Source of the DNA: Xanthobacter autotrophicus
GTDB lineage: Bacteria; Pseudomonadota; Alphaproteobacteria; Rhizobiales; Xanthobacteraceae
Strand: one strand, 5' to 3'
DNA length: 64,000 nucleotides
NCBI RefSeq assembly: GCF_043194295.1
Contig: NZ_JBAFVK010000020.1
Each line of letters starts with the position of its first letter. Within the stretch, counting starts at the first letter, position 1. A model generated the notes under the pieces. The model did not search any database and was not told where the DNA came from. It was given only the letters and a program-made list of their open reading frames with translations. A program made the translations under genes and the position numbers. Positions 43,347-54,630 of this stretch are shown piece by piece.

Positions 43347-43862
43347 ATGACCACAACGCCGCAACCAACAACACCCCGCCGCAGCCGGGAGCCCGGCCAC
43401 CGCCGCAAGTTCCTGGTGGTGGTGGACGACACCCCAGAATGCGACCGCGCCATCTATTATGCCGCCCGCCGCGCTGCCGGCACGCAAGGCGGCCTGGTCC
43501 TGCTCGGGGTGCTGGAGCTGGAGGGCGTGGCCCAGCAATGGCTTGGCGTCGCCGACCTGATGCGCGCGGAAGCCCATGAGGAGATGGAGGCGCGGCTCCA
43601 GAAGTTCGCCGCCCGCGCCCGCCAGGTGGCCGGTATCACGCCCGATCTTGTGGTCAAGGAAGGCGCCCCGGCCGAAGCCATCGCCCGGCTGATCGCGGAG
43701 GATCGCGACATCGCCATCCTGGTGCTGGCGGCCGGCGTCGGAAAGGAGGGCCCCGGCCCACTGGTCACGGTGCTGGCGGCCGGCCATGCCGCGCGGTTCC
43801 CGGTGCCGATCACCATCGTGCCCGGCGCGCTCACCGACGCCGAGCTGGACGCCATCGCCTGA
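43347..43862 (+). CDS. Universal stress protein, UspA family
   Basis: 171 residues from the ATG at 43347 (MTTTPQPTTPRRSR). Usp fold: KFLVVVDDTPECDRAIYYAARRA, VLLGVLELEGVAQQWLGV, LVVKEGAPAEAIARLIAEDRDIAILVLAAG, and the VTVLAAGHAARFPVPITIVPG end. The ATP-binding GxxG(9x)G(S/T) loop is only partly present (GVGKEGPGPLVTVLAAGHA), so ATP binding is uncertain. Stands alone upstream of the rimP block. Confidence 0.88.
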   Translation: MTTTPQPTTPRRSREPGHRRKFLVVVDDTPECDRAIYYAARRAAGTQGGLVLLGVLELEGVAQQWLGVADLMRAEAHEEMEARLQKFAARARQVAGITPDLVVKEGAPAEAIARLIAEDRDIAILVLAAGVGKEGPGPLVTVLAAGHAARFPVPITIVPGALTDAELDAIA

Positions 43863-45083
<1,221 letters not shown>

Positions 45084-45084
<1 letters not shown>

Positions 45085-46679
45085 TGGTTGCCGTCAGCGC
45101 AAACCGGCTGGAACTGCTGCAGATCGCCGATGCGGTCGCGCGGGAAAAGTCCATCGACCGCAGCATCGTGATTGCCGCCATGGAAGATGCCATCGCCAAG
45201 GCCGCGCGCTCGCGCTACGGCCAGGAGACGGACATCCACGCCGACATCAACGCCAAGACCGGCGAGCTGCGTCTGGCCCGCCACCTGCTGGTGGTGGACG
45301 AGGTGGAGAACACGGCCACCGAGATCACTTTGGACGGCGCCCGGCGCCACAATCCGGCGGCGCAGGTGGGCGACACCATCGCCGACACCCTGCCCCCGTT
45401 CGATTTCGGCCGCATCGCGGCCCAGTCGGCCAAGCAGGTCATCGTGCAGAAGGTGCGCGAGGCCGAGCGCGACCGGCAGTATGACGAATTCAAGGACCGC
45501 ATCGGCGACGTGGTGAACGGCCTCGTCAAGCGGGTCGAATATGGCAACGTGGTGGTGGACCTCGGCCGTGGCGAAGGCATCCTGCGCCGCGACGAGCTGC
45601 TGCCGCGCGAGACGGTGAAGACCGGCGACCGCATCCGCGCCTATGTCTATGACGTGCGCCGCGAGCCGCGCGGGCCGCAGATCTTCCTGTCGCGCACCCA
45701 TCCCCAGTTCATGGCCAAGCTGTTCGCGCAGGAAGTGCCCGAGATCTACGACGGCATCGTCGAGATCAAGGCGGTGGCGCGCGATCCCGGCTCCCGTGCC
45801 AAGATCGCGGTCATCTCCCGCGACCAGTCGGTGGACCCCGTGGGCGCCTGCGTCGGCATGCGCGGCTCGCGCGTGCAGGCGGTGGTGAACGAGCTGCAGG
45901 GCGAGAAGATCGACATCATCCCCTGGAACCCGGACATCGCCACCTTCATCGTCAACGCCCTCGCCCCCGCCGAGGTGGTGAAAGTGGTGCTCGACGAAGA
46001 CCGCGAGCGCATCGAGGTGGTGGTGCCCGACGCCCAGCTGTCGCTGGCCATCGGCCGTCGCGGCCAGAATGTGCGCCTCGCCACCCAGCTCACCGGCTGG
46101 GACATCGACATCATGACCGAGCAGGAAGAGAGCGAGCGCCGGCAGAAGGAATTTGCCGAGCGCACCAAGATGTTCTCCGAGGCCCTCGATCTCGACGAGA
46201 TGATGGGCCAGTTGCTCACCTCCGAGGGCTTCACCTCGGTGGAAGAGATTGCCTACGTGTCCATTGCGGAGCTGGCCTCCATCGAGGGCTTCGACGAGGA
46301 CACCGCCACCGAGCTGCAGGACCGCGCCCTGAAGCACCTCGCCGAGGTGGAGGCCGCCCTCGACGCCCGCCGCACCGAGCTGGGCGTGGAAGACGACCTG
46401 AAGAGCGTGCCCGGTGTCACCTCCAAGATGCTGGTGGCGTTCGGCGAGAACGATATCAAGAACGTCGAGGACCTCGCTGGCTGCGCCACCGATGACCTCG
46501 TCGGCTGGACCGAGCGCAAGGACGGCGAGACCATCCGCCATGCCGGCGCCCTGGACGGCTTCGAACTGTCCCGCGAGGACGCGGAGGCCCTGGTCATGCA
46601 GGCCCGCGTCGCCGCCGGCTGGATCGAGGCGGACGAACCTGCTGCGGATGGCGATGACGCCGCCGCCGCTGAAGCCTGA
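45084..46679 (+). CDS. nusA: Transcription termination/antitermination factor NusA
   Basis: 531 residues. Binds RNA polymerase and controls pausing and antitermination. N-terminal domain (LELLQIADAVAREKSIDRSIVIAAMEDAIAKAARSRYG), S1 domain (residues about 135-200, VKRVEYGNVVVDLGRGEGIL), two KH domains (VGACVGMRGSRVQAVVNELQGEKIDII; LSLAIGRRGQNVRLATQLTGWDIDI) and two C-terminal acidic helical repeats. An Asp/Ala-rich end closes it. Coupled to rimP by an overlapping start. Confidence 0.97.
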
Positions 46680-46697
46680 GACGGGAGATGACCCACG

Positions 46698-47426
46698 GTG
46701 CCCGCTATGCTGGTCGAGGACGAGACGGACGAGGGACTGCGCAGCCTTGCGGCGGCGCGGGCGCCTCTGTCGCGCCTGTGCCTTGCCACCCGGCGGGTCA
46801 CCCCGGTCGCGGACATGCTGCGCTTCGTGGTGGGGCCGGATGGCGCGATCGTCCCGGACATCGGCCGTAGGCTGCCTGGACGTGGCGCCTGGATCAGCGC
46901 CACCCGCGCCGACCTTGAGACCGCGCTGAAGCGCAAGGTCTTCGGCCGCGCCTTCAAGGGCAAGGGCACCACGGCGCCCGACCTTGCAGATCTCATCGAT
47001 ACTTTACTGGACAAGGACGCCCGCAGCGCTCTTTCCCTGGCCAACAAGGCCGGGAAGGTGGTGACGGGTACAACCAAGGTCGAGGCGGCTCTCGCCTCCG
47101 GAGACGTGCGGGTTCTCCTGCACGCCCAGGACGCACGCCCGGACGGGGTGCGCAAGCTCAAAGCCCTCACGCGCCAGGTCGAAAACGCCGGCGCCCGCCA
47201 GGTCTCCAGCGTCGATTGCTTTACCGGCATCGAATTGGACTTGGCGTTGGGGCGGTCAAATGTGGTACATGCGGCGCTGCTCGCGCATCCGACGACGGAA
47301 GGGTTTCTCGAGCGCTGCCACAAGCTCCTGCGCTGGCGGACGGGTACGTCCGGCACCGAGGAGACTGGGCAGGGCGAGGGTCACGCGCATGTCCCCGATC
47401 GGATGCAAGGAACGGATACGGAATGA
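46698..47426 (+). CDS. YlxR-type RNA-binding protein (DUF448) fused to an L7Ae-like domain
   Basis: 242 residues from a GTG at 46698, with GGGAG about 10 bases upstream; an ATG three codons later is possible. Residues about 20-95 are the YlxR domain (CLATRRVTPVADMLRFVVGPDGAIVPDIGRRLPGRGAWI). Residues about 105-200 look like an L7Ae/L30e fold (ALSLANKAGKVVTGTTKVEAAL, VRVLLHAQDA). The fusion is normal for alphaproteobacteria. It sits between nusA and infB as usual and overlaps infB by ATGA. Confidence 0.92.
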   Translation: MPAMLVEDETDEGLRSLAAARAPLSRLCLATRRVTPVADMLRFVVGPDGAIVPDIGRRLPGRGAWISATRADLETALKRKVFGRAFKGKGTTAPDLADLIDTLLDKDARSALSLANKAGKVVTGTTKVEAALASGDVRVLLHAQDARPDGVRKLKALTRQVENAGARQVSSVDCFTGIELDLALGRSNVVHAALLAHPTTEGFLERCHKLLRWRTGTSGTEETGQGEGHAHVPDRMQGTDTE

Positions 47427-50400
47427 ACGATACGAAGACCCCAGGCGACAAGACGCTGCATCCCGCCACCGGCAAGACGCTCACGCTGAAGCGCCCGGTG
47501 GAGCAGGGCATGGTGCGCCAGAGCTTCAGCCACGGCCGCTCCAAGGCGGTTGTGGTGGAGAAGGTGAAGCGCCGCGTCATCGCCCCCGGCGAAGCAGCCG
47601 GCCAGGGTACCGGGCAGGCGGCACCGGCCGCTCCGGCAGCGGCACCGGCCGCGCCGCGCCCGGCTGCGCCCGCCGCTGCTCCGTCCGCGGCGTCTGCTCC
47701 CGCGCCTGTCGCGCCCGCCCCGGCTCCGGTTGAGGCGAAGGCCCCGGCTGCAGCCGCACCGGTGAGCGCCCCCGTGGCGCCGGCCCCGGCTGCGGAAGCC
47801 CCCGCGCCCCAGGCTGCGGCGCCCGCGCCCGTCGAGGCGAAGGCTCCGGCTGCTCCGGCCGTGGAGGCCCCTGCGGCTCCGGCTCCCGTTGCCGAGGTAC
47901 CCGCCCCGGCGGTCGCCGAGCCGGCTCCGGTTGCGCCCAAGGCGGCACCGGCCGAGCCCGTTCAGGCTGCGGCGCAGACCCCCACACCTCAGGCCCCCGC
48001 GCCCAAGGCCGCGGCTCCCGCCAGCGCACCCCAGACCTCTGCGCCCCGCTCCGCAGCTCCGGCTGCGTCCGAGGCTAAGCCGGCTGCATCGCGTCCCGGC
48101 CAGTCCACGGGCGGCCGCAGCGACGGTCCGCGCACCGCCGCCGGTGCGTCCAGCCGTCCCGGCTCGCAGGGCTCCCAGCGTCCCGGCGCCGGTGGCCCTC
48201 CCGGCCGTCCCGGCCAGCCGCCGCGCTCCGGCGGTCCCGGCGCCGATCGCCGCCCCGGTGCCGGCGGCCCTCCCGGCCGTCCCGGCGCCCAGCAGCGTCC
48301 CGGCGGTTCCGGCGTGGTGCTGCGTACCCTGACCGAGGAAGAGCGCAACGCCCGCGCCAGCGCCCTCGCCGACGCCCGCGTCCGCGAAGTGGAAGAGCGG
48401 CGCATGGCGGAAGAGCGCCGCGCCGCCGAGGAAGAGGCGCGTCGCCGCGCCGAGCGCGAGCGCGTCGAGCGTGCCGAGCGCGAGGCCGCCGAAGCCCGCA
48501 AGCGCGAGGAAGAATCCCGCCGCGCCCAGGAAGACGAAAGCAAGCGCCGCGCCGAGCAGGAAGCGCGCAAGCGCTTCGGCGGCGAGGAGCAGGGCAACCG
48601 TCCGGCTGGCGCCGGCACGACCACCGGCGGCAACGCCGGAGCGGGCGCTGCCGCCACCACCGCGCGGCCGCTGACCCCGCGTCCGGCCGGCACCGCCGAA
48701 TCCGAGGACGAGGAACGCCGTGCCGCCCGTCGCGGCCCCGGTGCGCGCGTCGCGCCCCCGGTGAAGGTGCCCCGCGCCCCCGCCGGCCAGGAAAAGCAGC
48801 GTGGCCGCCTGACCCTCGTCACCGCCCTCTCGGGCGACGACGAGCGCCAGCGCTCGCTCGCCTCGTTCCGCCGCCGCACCCAGCGCATGACCGGCCATCG
48901 GGCGCAGGAGAGCAAGGAAAAGATCCTCCGCGAGGTGATCCTGCCCGAGACCATCACCATCCAGGAACTCGCCAACCGCATGTCGGAGCGGGCCGTGGAC
49001 GTGATCCGCATGCTCATGAAGCAGGGCCAGATGGTGAAGATCACCGACGTGATCGACGCCGACACCGCCGAGCTGATCGCCGAGGAACTGGGCCACACCG
49101 TGCGCCGCGTCTCGGAATCCGACGTGGAAGAAGGCCTGTTCGACACGCCCGACTCCCCGGAGAGCCTGGTGCCGCGTCCCGCCGTCGTGACCATCATGGG
49201 CCACGTCGACCACGGCAAGACCTCGCTGCTGGATGCCATCCGCAAGGCCAACGTGGTCTCCGGCGAGGCCGGCGGCATCACCCAGCACATCGGCGCCTAC
49301 CAGGTGACCTCGCCCTCGGGCAGCAAGATCACCTTCATCGACACCCCTGGCCACGCCGCCTTCACCGCCATGCGCGCCCGCGGCGCCAAGGTGACGGATA
49401 TCGTGGTGCTGGTGGTGGCGGCCGACGACGGCGTGATGCCACAGACGGTGGAGGCCATCCATCATGCGCGCGCTGCCAAGGTGCCGCTGATCGTGGCCAT
49501 CAACAAGATCGACAAGCCCGGCGCCAAGCCCGAGCGCGTGCGCTCCGAGCTGCTTCAGTATGAAGTGCAGGTGGAAACCATGGGCGGCGATACGCTCGAA
49601 GTGGAGGTCTCCGCCAAGGAGCACCTCAACCTCGACAAGCTGCTCGAGGCCATCGCGCTCCAGTCGGAGCTGCTGGACCTGCGTGCCAATCCGGACCGTG
49701 CGGCCGAAGGCACCGTGGTGGAAGCCAAGCTCGACCGCGGTCGCGGCCCGGTGGCCACCGTGCTGGTGCAGCGCGGCACGCTGAAGGTCGGCGACATCGT
49801 GGTGGCCGGCGCCGAATGGGGTCGCGTGCGTGCCCTCATCTCCGACACCGGTGCCAACGTGGACACCGCCGGCCCGTCCCTGCCGGTGGAAGTGCTGGGC
49901 TTCAACGGCACCCCGGAGGCGGGCGACCGCCTCGCCGTGGTGGAGAACGAAGCCCGCGCCCGCGAGATCACCGACTACCGCCAGCGCCAGAAGCGCGAGA
50001 AGGCGGCGGCCCGGTCCGCCACCGTGCGCGGCTCGCTCGAGCAGATGATGAGCCAGGTGAAGGCCACGGGGCGGAAGGAATTCCCCCTCATCATCAAGGG
50101 CGACGTGTCCGGCTCCGTGGAAGCCATCATCGGCGCCCTGGAGAAGGTCGGCAACGACGAGGTGCAGGCCCGCATCATCCATTCCGGAGCGGGCGGCATC
50201 AACGAAAGCGACGTGACGCTGGCGGAAACCTCCGGCGCCGCGATCATCGCCTTCAACGTGCGCGCCAACAAGGAAGCGCGCGACGCGGCCGAGCGGGCGG
50301 GCATCGAGATCCGCTACTACAACATCATCTACGACCTCGTGGATGACGTGAAGAAGGCCATGAGCGGCCTGCTCGCGCCCATCAACCGCGAGACCATGCT

Positions 50401-50686
50401 GGGCAACGCCCTCATCAAGGAGATCTTCGCGGTCTCCAAGGTGGGCAAGGTGGCCGGCTGCACCGTCACCGACGGCAACGTGGAACGCGGCCAGCATGTC
50501 CGCCTCATCCGCGACAATGTGGTGATCCACGAAGGCAAGCTTGCCACGCTCAACCGCTTCAAGGATGCGGTCAACGTGGTGCACGCGGGCCAGGATTGCG
50601 GCATGTCGTTCGAGAACTACCAGGACATGCGCGCGGGCGACGTGATCGAGTGCTATCGCGTCGAGGTGATCCAGCGCTCGCTGTGA
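47423..50686 (+). CDS. infB: Translation initiation factor IF-2
   Basis: 1087 residues from the ATG at 47423 (MNDTKTPGDKTLHPATGK). GTPase that places initiator fMet-tRNA on the 30S subunit. The first 60 residues hold the IF-2 N-terminal sub-domain; about 60-230 is an Ala/Pro low-complexity tract with repeated APAPVEAKAPA-like units; about 230-300 is Gly/Arg/Pro-rich; about 305-400 is an Arg/Glu coiled coil. The G1 motif GHVDHGKT begins at residue 593, DTPGHAAF and NKID follow, then domains II-IV. Longer than E. coli IF-2 (890 aa) because of the linker. Confidence 0.97.
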   Translation: MNDTKTPGDKTLHPATGKTLTLKRPVEQGMVRQSFSHGRSKAVVVEKVKRRVIAPGEAAGQGTGQAAPAAPAAAPAAPRPAAPAAAPSAASAPAPVAPAPAPVEAKAPAAAAPVSAPVAPAPAAEAPAPQAAAPAPVEAKAPAAPAVEAPAAPAPVAEVPAPAVAEPAPVAPKAAPAEPVQAAAQTPTPQAPAPKAAAPASAPQTSAPRSAAPAASEAKPAASRPGQSTGGRSDGPRTAAGASSRPGSQGSQRPGAGGPPGRPGQPPRSGGPGADRRPGAGGPPGRPGAQQRPGGSGVVLRTLTEEERNARASALADARVREVEERRMAEERRAAEEEARRRAERERVERAEREAAEARKREEESRRAQEDESKRRAEQEARKRFGGEEQGNRPAGAGTTTGGNAGAGAAATTARPLTPRPAGTAESEDEERRAARRGPGARVAPPVKVPRAPAGQEKQRGRLTLVTALSGDDERQRSLASFRRRTQRMTGHRAQESKEKILREVILPETITIQELANRMSERAVDVIRMLMKQGQMVKITDVIDADTAELIAEELGHTVRRVSESDVEEGLFDTPDSPESLVPRPAVVTIMGHVDHGKTSLLDAIRKANVVSGEAGGITQHIGAYQVTSPSGSKITFIDTPGHAAFTAMRARGAKVTDIVVLVVAADDGVMPQTVEAIHHARAAKVPLIVAINKIDKPGAKPERVRSELLQYEVQVETMGGDTLEVEVSAKEHLNLDKLLEAIALQSELLDLRANPDRAAEGTVVEAKLDRGRGPVATVLVQRGTLKVGDIVVAGAEWGRVRALISDTGANVDTAGPSLPVEVLGFNGTPEAGDRLAVVENEARAREITDYRQRQKREKAAARSATVRGSLEQMMSQVKATGRKEFPLIIKGDVSGSVEAIIGALEKVGNDEVQARIIHSGAGGINESDVTLAETSGAAIIAFNVRANKEARDAAERAGIEIRYYNIIYDLVDDVKKAMSGLLAPINRETMLGNALIKEIFAVSKVGKVAGCTVTDGNVERGQHVRLIRDNVVIHEGKLATLNRFKDAVNVVHAGQDCGMSFENYQDMRAGDVIECYRVEVIQRSL

Positions 50687-50985
50687 GGCGGGCGACAGGT
50701 CGCCGACCCCCTCTCCCGTCACGGGCTTGAGCCCTCTCCCGCTTGCGGGGGCGGGTTTGGGGGGAGGCGCATCCGCCGGCAGGACCGTTTGACGACGGTG
50801 CCGGCGGCGCCACCGCCACCGTCCGCCCTTCTTCCGCGCGCGGAATCCGCACGCGAGAGAGGGGACGACAGGCGTCGGGGGCACAGAGAACCAACCGGAG
50901 CGGCACGGTCCAAACCCGTCCGCTCCCTTTTGAAGGAGAAGGTGCCCTGGCCCCGGCCCGGCACCCGCAAAGGCATTCTAGACCC
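50687..50985. other. infB-rbfA gap with REP-like palindrome
   Basis: 299 bases interrupting the otherwise overlapping operon. It contains the locus 5 palindrome and ends in GAAGGAGAAGGTGCC about 45 bases before rbfA. No gene is supported. Confidence 0.5.
50732..50755. repeat. REP-like palindrome, locus 5
   Basis: Unit beginning CCCTCTCCCGCTTGCGG, with one change in the right arm (GGGGGCGGG), preceded at 50709 by a shorter related palindrome (CCCTCTCCCGTCACGGG). It lies inside the translation-factor operon. Confidence 0.7.
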
Positions 50986-51441
50986 ATGAAACCTGATACC
51001 CGCACGGGGGGCGGCCCCTCCCAGCGCATGCTGCGCGTGGGCGAGCTTGTCCGCCACGCGCTCGCCGACGTGCTCCAGCGCGGCGCCATCACCGATCCGG
51101 TGCTCACCGCGCACATCATCACGGTGCCCGAGGTGCGCATGTCGCCGGACCTCAAGATCGCCACCTGCTACGTCATGCCCCTCGGCGGCAAGGACGTCAC
51201 CCCGGTGATCAAGGCGCTGGCGGCCAATGCCCGCTACCTGCGCCTGGAGGTCGGCCGCCGCATGGAGCTGAAATCCGTGCCCGAACTGCGCTTCCGCGAG
51301 GATACCTCGTTCGACGAGGGCGCCCGCATGGACGCCCTGCTGCGCTCGCCCAAGGTGGTGCGCGACCTCGATGACACCGCCTCGGATGACACGTCTTCGG
51401 ACGCCACCACCGACACCGACAAAGAGACCGACGCCGAATGA
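50986..51441 (+). CDS. rbfA: 30S ribosome-binding factor RbfA
   Basis: 151 residues from the ATG at 50986 (MKPDTRTGGGPSQRMLRVGE). Helps process the 5' end of 16S rRNA and cold adaptation. KH-like core: LVRHALADVLQRGAITDPVL, ITVPEVRMSPDLKIATCYVMPLGG, RYLRLEVGRRMELKSVPELRFREDTSFDEGARMDALL. The tail is Asp/Thr-rich. Its stop overlaps the truB start (ATGA). The frame is open upstream, but this start gives the family N-terminus. Confidence 0.96.
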   Translation: MKPDTRTGGGPSQRMLRVGELVRHALADVLQRGAITDPVLTAHIITVPEVRMSPDLKIATCYVMPLGGKDVTPVIKALAANARYLRLEVGRRMELKSVPELRFREDTSFDEGARMDALLRSPKVVRDLDDTASDDTSSDATTDTDKETDAE

Positions 51442-52538
51442 CCGCCCCCTTTGCTGCCGACGCCGCCGCTCCGATCCTCGCCGCCGAGGCTGAGCTCCCG
51501 CCCGCGCCCGTGGCTGCCGATGCGACCGCCGCGCAGACGCTGCCGGACGGTGCCGAACCCCCCCGGGCCTCTCGCGAGCAGGACAATCGCCCCCGCGCGC
51601 CCAAGCGCGACCTGGACGGCTGGGTGCTGCTGGACAAGCCCACGGGCATGACCTCCACCCAGGCAGTGGCGGTGGTGAAGCGCATCTTCGGCGCCCGCAA
51701 GGCCGGCCATGCCGGCACTCTCGACCCGCTGGCCTCCGGCTGCCTGCCCATCGCCTTCGGCGAGGCCACCAAGACCGTTCCGTACGTGATGGACGGCCGC
51801 AAGACCTACCGCTTCACCGTGCGCTTCGGCGTCGAGACCGACACCGACGACAGCGAGGGCAAGGCCGTGGTCACCTCCGACCACCGCCCCACCGACGCGG
51901 ACATCGTCGCCGCGCTGGCCGCCTTCCGGGGCGAGATCATGCAGGTGCCGCCGGCCTATTCGGCCCTCAAGATCGGCGGCGAGCGCGCCTATGACCTCGC
52001 GCGCGAGGGCGAGGAGGTGGTGCTCCAGCCCCGCCCGGTCACCATCTTCCGCATCGAGCTGGTGGAGCGACCCGACGCCGACCACGCGGTGCTGGAAGCC
52101 GAATGCGGCAAGGGCACCTATGTGCGCGCCATCGCCCGCGACCTCGGCCGCATGCTGGATGCGCGCGGCCACGTCTCGGCCCTGCGCCGGGCCTGCGTCG
52201 GCCCGTTCCTGGAAGAGGACCTGGTGCCCCTCGACGAGATGCGCGAGCGCGCCGAGACCAGCGAGGAAGCCCTGATGGACGCCCTCGACCCGGTGGCGCT
52301 GGCGCTGGAGGAGATCCCTCAGATCGCCGTGACTCCGCCCGACGCCCACCGCCTGCGCTGCGGCCAGAGCGTGATCCTGCGCGGGCGCGATGCGCCCATC
52401 GTGCAGGGCCATGCCGCCATCACCTGCCAGGGCGCCCTCATCGCCATCGGCGACGTGGACGCGGGCGAGATCTTCCCCCACCGCGTCTTCAACTGGGGCC
52501 AGAAGGACAAGAAGCCCCAGCGTCGCGGCAAGCGCTGA
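51438..52538 (+). CDS. truB: tRNA pseudouridine(55) synthase TruB
   Basis: 366 residues. Modifies U55 in the T-arm of tRNAs. The catalytic Asp lies in RKAGHAGTLDPLASGCLPIAFGEATK. GWVLLDKPTGMTSTQAVAVVKR, PAYSALKIGGERAYDLAREGE and GKGTYVRAIARDLGRML are further family motifs. A roughly 55-residue Ala/Pro-rich N-terminal extension precedes the domain; an internal start near GWVLLDKP cannot be excluded. Coupled to rbfA by ATGA. Confidence 0.96.
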   Translation: MTAPFAADAAAPILAAEAELPPAPVAADATAAQTLPDGAEPPRASREQDNRPRAPKRDLDGWVLLDKPTGMTSTQAVAVVKRIFGARKAGHAGTLDPLASGCLPIAFGEATKTVPYVMDGRKTYRFTVRFGVETDTDDSEGKAVVTSDHRPTDADIVAALAAFRGEIMQVPPAYSALKIGGERAYDLAREGEEVVLQPRPVTIFRIELVERPDADHAVLEAECGKGTYVRAIARDLGRMLDARGHVSALRRACVGPFLEEDLVPLDEMRERAETSEEALMDALDPVALALEEIPQIAVTPPDAHRLRCGQSVILRGRDAPIVQGHAAITCQGALIAIGDVDAGEIFPHRVFNWGQKDKKPQRRGKR

Positions 52539-52544
52539 AGCCTG

Positions 52545-52690
52545 TTTGGCAATTCAAAAAGGGGCATCTCTCCCCCGTTATGCCCGGCCTTGTGCCGGGC
52601 ATCCACGCTGTGCCGCCGGTCGCTCCGACCGGAGCCTTGTGCCCGGCCCAACCACATGGATGGCCGGGTTAAGCCCGCCATGACGATCCG
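52545..52690. repeat. Inverted-pair dispersed element, copy 2
   Basis: CGTTATGCCCGGCCTTG (52576-52592) faces TAAGCCCGCCATGACG (52670-52685). The left flank GCCTGTTTGGCAATTCAAAA (from about 52541) matches the flank of copy 1. It lies directly downstream of truB in a 292-base gap with no gene. Confidence 0.65.
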
Positions 52691-52830
52691 TAAACGTCGG
52701 ACAGGACTGCGCGCACCGAAAGGGCGAACTTTACACCGAGCGCTGAGCTGAGCGTATCCTGCGCATTGCATACAATGCGGCATGCGTCTTGCGTTGGTTC
52801 CGTGGGGGCTCTCCACGGAAGGACGTTTTC

Positions 52831-54426
52831 ATGGCGCTTCGATATCGCCTAGCCGCTGCTTTTTTCGCCGCCGTTGCACTGGCGGCCCCGGCCCGGGCCG
52901 AAAGCGTGGTTCGCTACGGCATCTCCATGGCCGACATTCCCCAGACCACGGGACAGCCTGATCGTGGGGCAGGTGCCTATCAATTCACCGGCTACACCCT
53001 GTATGACCCGCTGGTGGCGTGGGAGATGAACGTGGCCGACCGCCCCGGCAAGCTGGTGCCGGGCCTTGCCACCGAATGGAAGGTGGACCCCACCGACCAG
53101 AAGAAGTGGATCTTCACCCTGCGCAAGGGCGTGAAGTTCCACGACGGCAGCGATTTCAACGCCGACGCGGTGGTCTGGAACCTCGACAAGGTGCTGGACG
53201 AGAAGGCGCCCCACTACGACAAGCGCCAGGCCGCCCAGGTGAAGACCCGCCTGCCCGGTGTCGCCGCCTGGAAGAAGATCGACGACACGACCGTGGAGAT
53301 CACCACCAAGGACGTGGACAGCTTCTTCCCCTACCAGATGCTGTGGTTCCTGGTCTCCAGCCCCGCCCAGTATGAGAAGCTCGGCCGCGACTGGGACAAG
53401 TTCGCCCAGAGCCCGTCCGGCACCGGGCCGTTCAAGCAGGACAAGCTGGTGCCCCGCGAGCGGCTGGAGCTGGTGAAGAACCCCGACTATTGGGACAAGG
53501 CCCGCCTGCCCAAGACCGACCGCATGATCCTCATCCCCATGCCGGAGGCGCTGACCCGCACCAATGCGCTGCTCGCCGGCCAGGTGGACCTGATCGAGAC
53601 CCCGGCGCCCGATGCCGTGCCCCAGCTCAAGTCGGCGGGCATGAAGATCGTCACCAACGTCACCCCGCACGTCTGGAACTACCATCTCTCGGTGCTGCCC
53701 GGCTCGCCCTGGACCGACGTGCGCCTGCGCAAGGCCCTCAACCTCGCGGTGGACCGCGACGGCGTGGTGGAGCTGATGAACGGCCTCGCCAAGCCCGCCA
53801 AGGGCCAGGTGGACGTGTCCAGCCCGTGGTTCGGCAAGCCGGACTTCGACCTGAAGTATGATCCTGAGGCGGCGAAGAAGCTGGTGAAGGAAGCCGGCTA
53901 TTCTCCCGAGAAGCCGCTGAAGGCCACTTTCATCATCGCCGCCGGCGGCACCGGCCAGATGCTCTCTTTGCCCATGAACGAGTTCCTGCAGGCGAGCTTC
54001 AAGGAGATCGGCGTGGACGTGGAGTTCAAGGTGGTGGAGCTGGAAGCGCTTTATACCGCCTGGCGCAAGGGCGCGAAGGACCCGATGAATGCGGGCATCA
54101 CCGCCAACAACATCGCCTATGTGACCTCGGACCCGCTCTACGCCCTCATCCGTTTCTTTGATTCACGGCAGGTGGCGCCGGTGGGCGTCAACTGGGGCTT
54201 CTACGCCAACCCCAAGGTGGATGCCCTGATCGACGAGGCCAAGCACACCTTCGACACACAGAAGCAGGACGAGCTGCTGGCGCAGGTGCACCAGACCGTG
54301 GTGGACGACGCGGTGCTGGTGTGGGTGGTGCACGACACCAACCCACACGCGCTCTCGCCCAAGGTGAAGAGCTTCGTGCAGGCCCAGCACTGGTTCCAGG
54401 ACCTGACCACCATCGGCATGCAGTAG
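52831..54426 (+). CDS. Periplasmic peptide/oligosaccharide-binding protein (SBP family 5)
   Basis: 531 residues; signal peptide MALRYRLAAAFFAAVALAAPARA. Family 5 features: a DPLVAWEMN-type start, LVPGLATEWKVDPTDQKKWIFTLRKGVKFHDGSDFNADAVVWNLDKV, SGTGPFKQDKLVPRERLELVKNPDYW, and LRKALNLAVDRDGVVELMNGLAKPAKG. It is the substrate-binding part of a DppA/OppA-like ABC importer, but no permease or ATPase gene is beside it. It breaks the usual truB-rpsO junction and is bordered by repeats and its own terminator, suggesting a later insertion. Confidence 0.92.
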   Translation: MALRYRLAAAFFAAVALAAPARAESVVRYGISMADIPQTTGQPDRGAGAYQFTGYTLYDPLVAWEMNVADRPGKLVPGLATEWKVDPTDQKKWIFTLRKGVKFHDGSDFNADAVVWNLDKVLDEKAPHYDKRQAAQVKTRLPGVAAWKKIDDTTVEITTKDVDSFFPYQMLWFLVSSPAQYEKLGRDWDKFAQSPSGTGPFKQDKLVPRERLELVKNPDYWDKARLPKTDRMILIPMPEALTRTNALLAGQVDLIETPAPDAVPQLKSAGMKIVTNVTPHVWNYHLSVLPGSPWTDVRLRKALNLAVDRDGVVELMNGLAKPAKGQVDVSSPWFGKPDFDLKYDPEAAKKLVKEAGYSPEKPLKATFIIAAGGTGQMLSLPMNEFLQASFKEIGVDVEFKVVELEALYTAWRKGAKDPMNAGITANNIAYVTSDPLYALIRFFDSRQVAPVGVNWGFYANPKVDALIDEAKHTFDTQKQDELLAQVHQTVVDDAVLVWVVHDTNPHALSPKVKSFVQAQHWFQDLTTIGMQ

Positions 54427-54518
54427 CACCTTCTCCCGTTGGACCCGGCAGCACCGCAAGGCCGAGGTCGCCGCATCTCCGGTCAGGCCTGCTGCCTCGA
54501 CCGGGCGCAGCCGTGGAA

Positions 54519-54548
54519 CCCTCTCCCGCTTGCGGGGGAGGGATTTTT
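54519..54548 (+). terminator. REP-like palindrome locus 6, doubling as a terminator
   Basis: The unit CCCTCTCCCGCTTGCGG... (54519-54542) is followed by ATTTTT, so it has the hairpin plus U-run form of an intrinsic terminator, 92 bases past the binding-protein stop. Confidence 0.65.
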
Positions 54549-54630
54549 CGGTGCTGATGCCAAATCGCCCCACTCCAGCCGGGGTGAACATTCCTCTGGT
54601 TTCACGGGGAAAATTGGATATAGTCCGCCG

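Noticed and set aside
47381..50884. A 1167-codon open frame antisense to infB
   Set aside because: It mirrors the coding strand; its Gly/His/Leu-rich translation is typical of shadow frames in GC-rich DNA.
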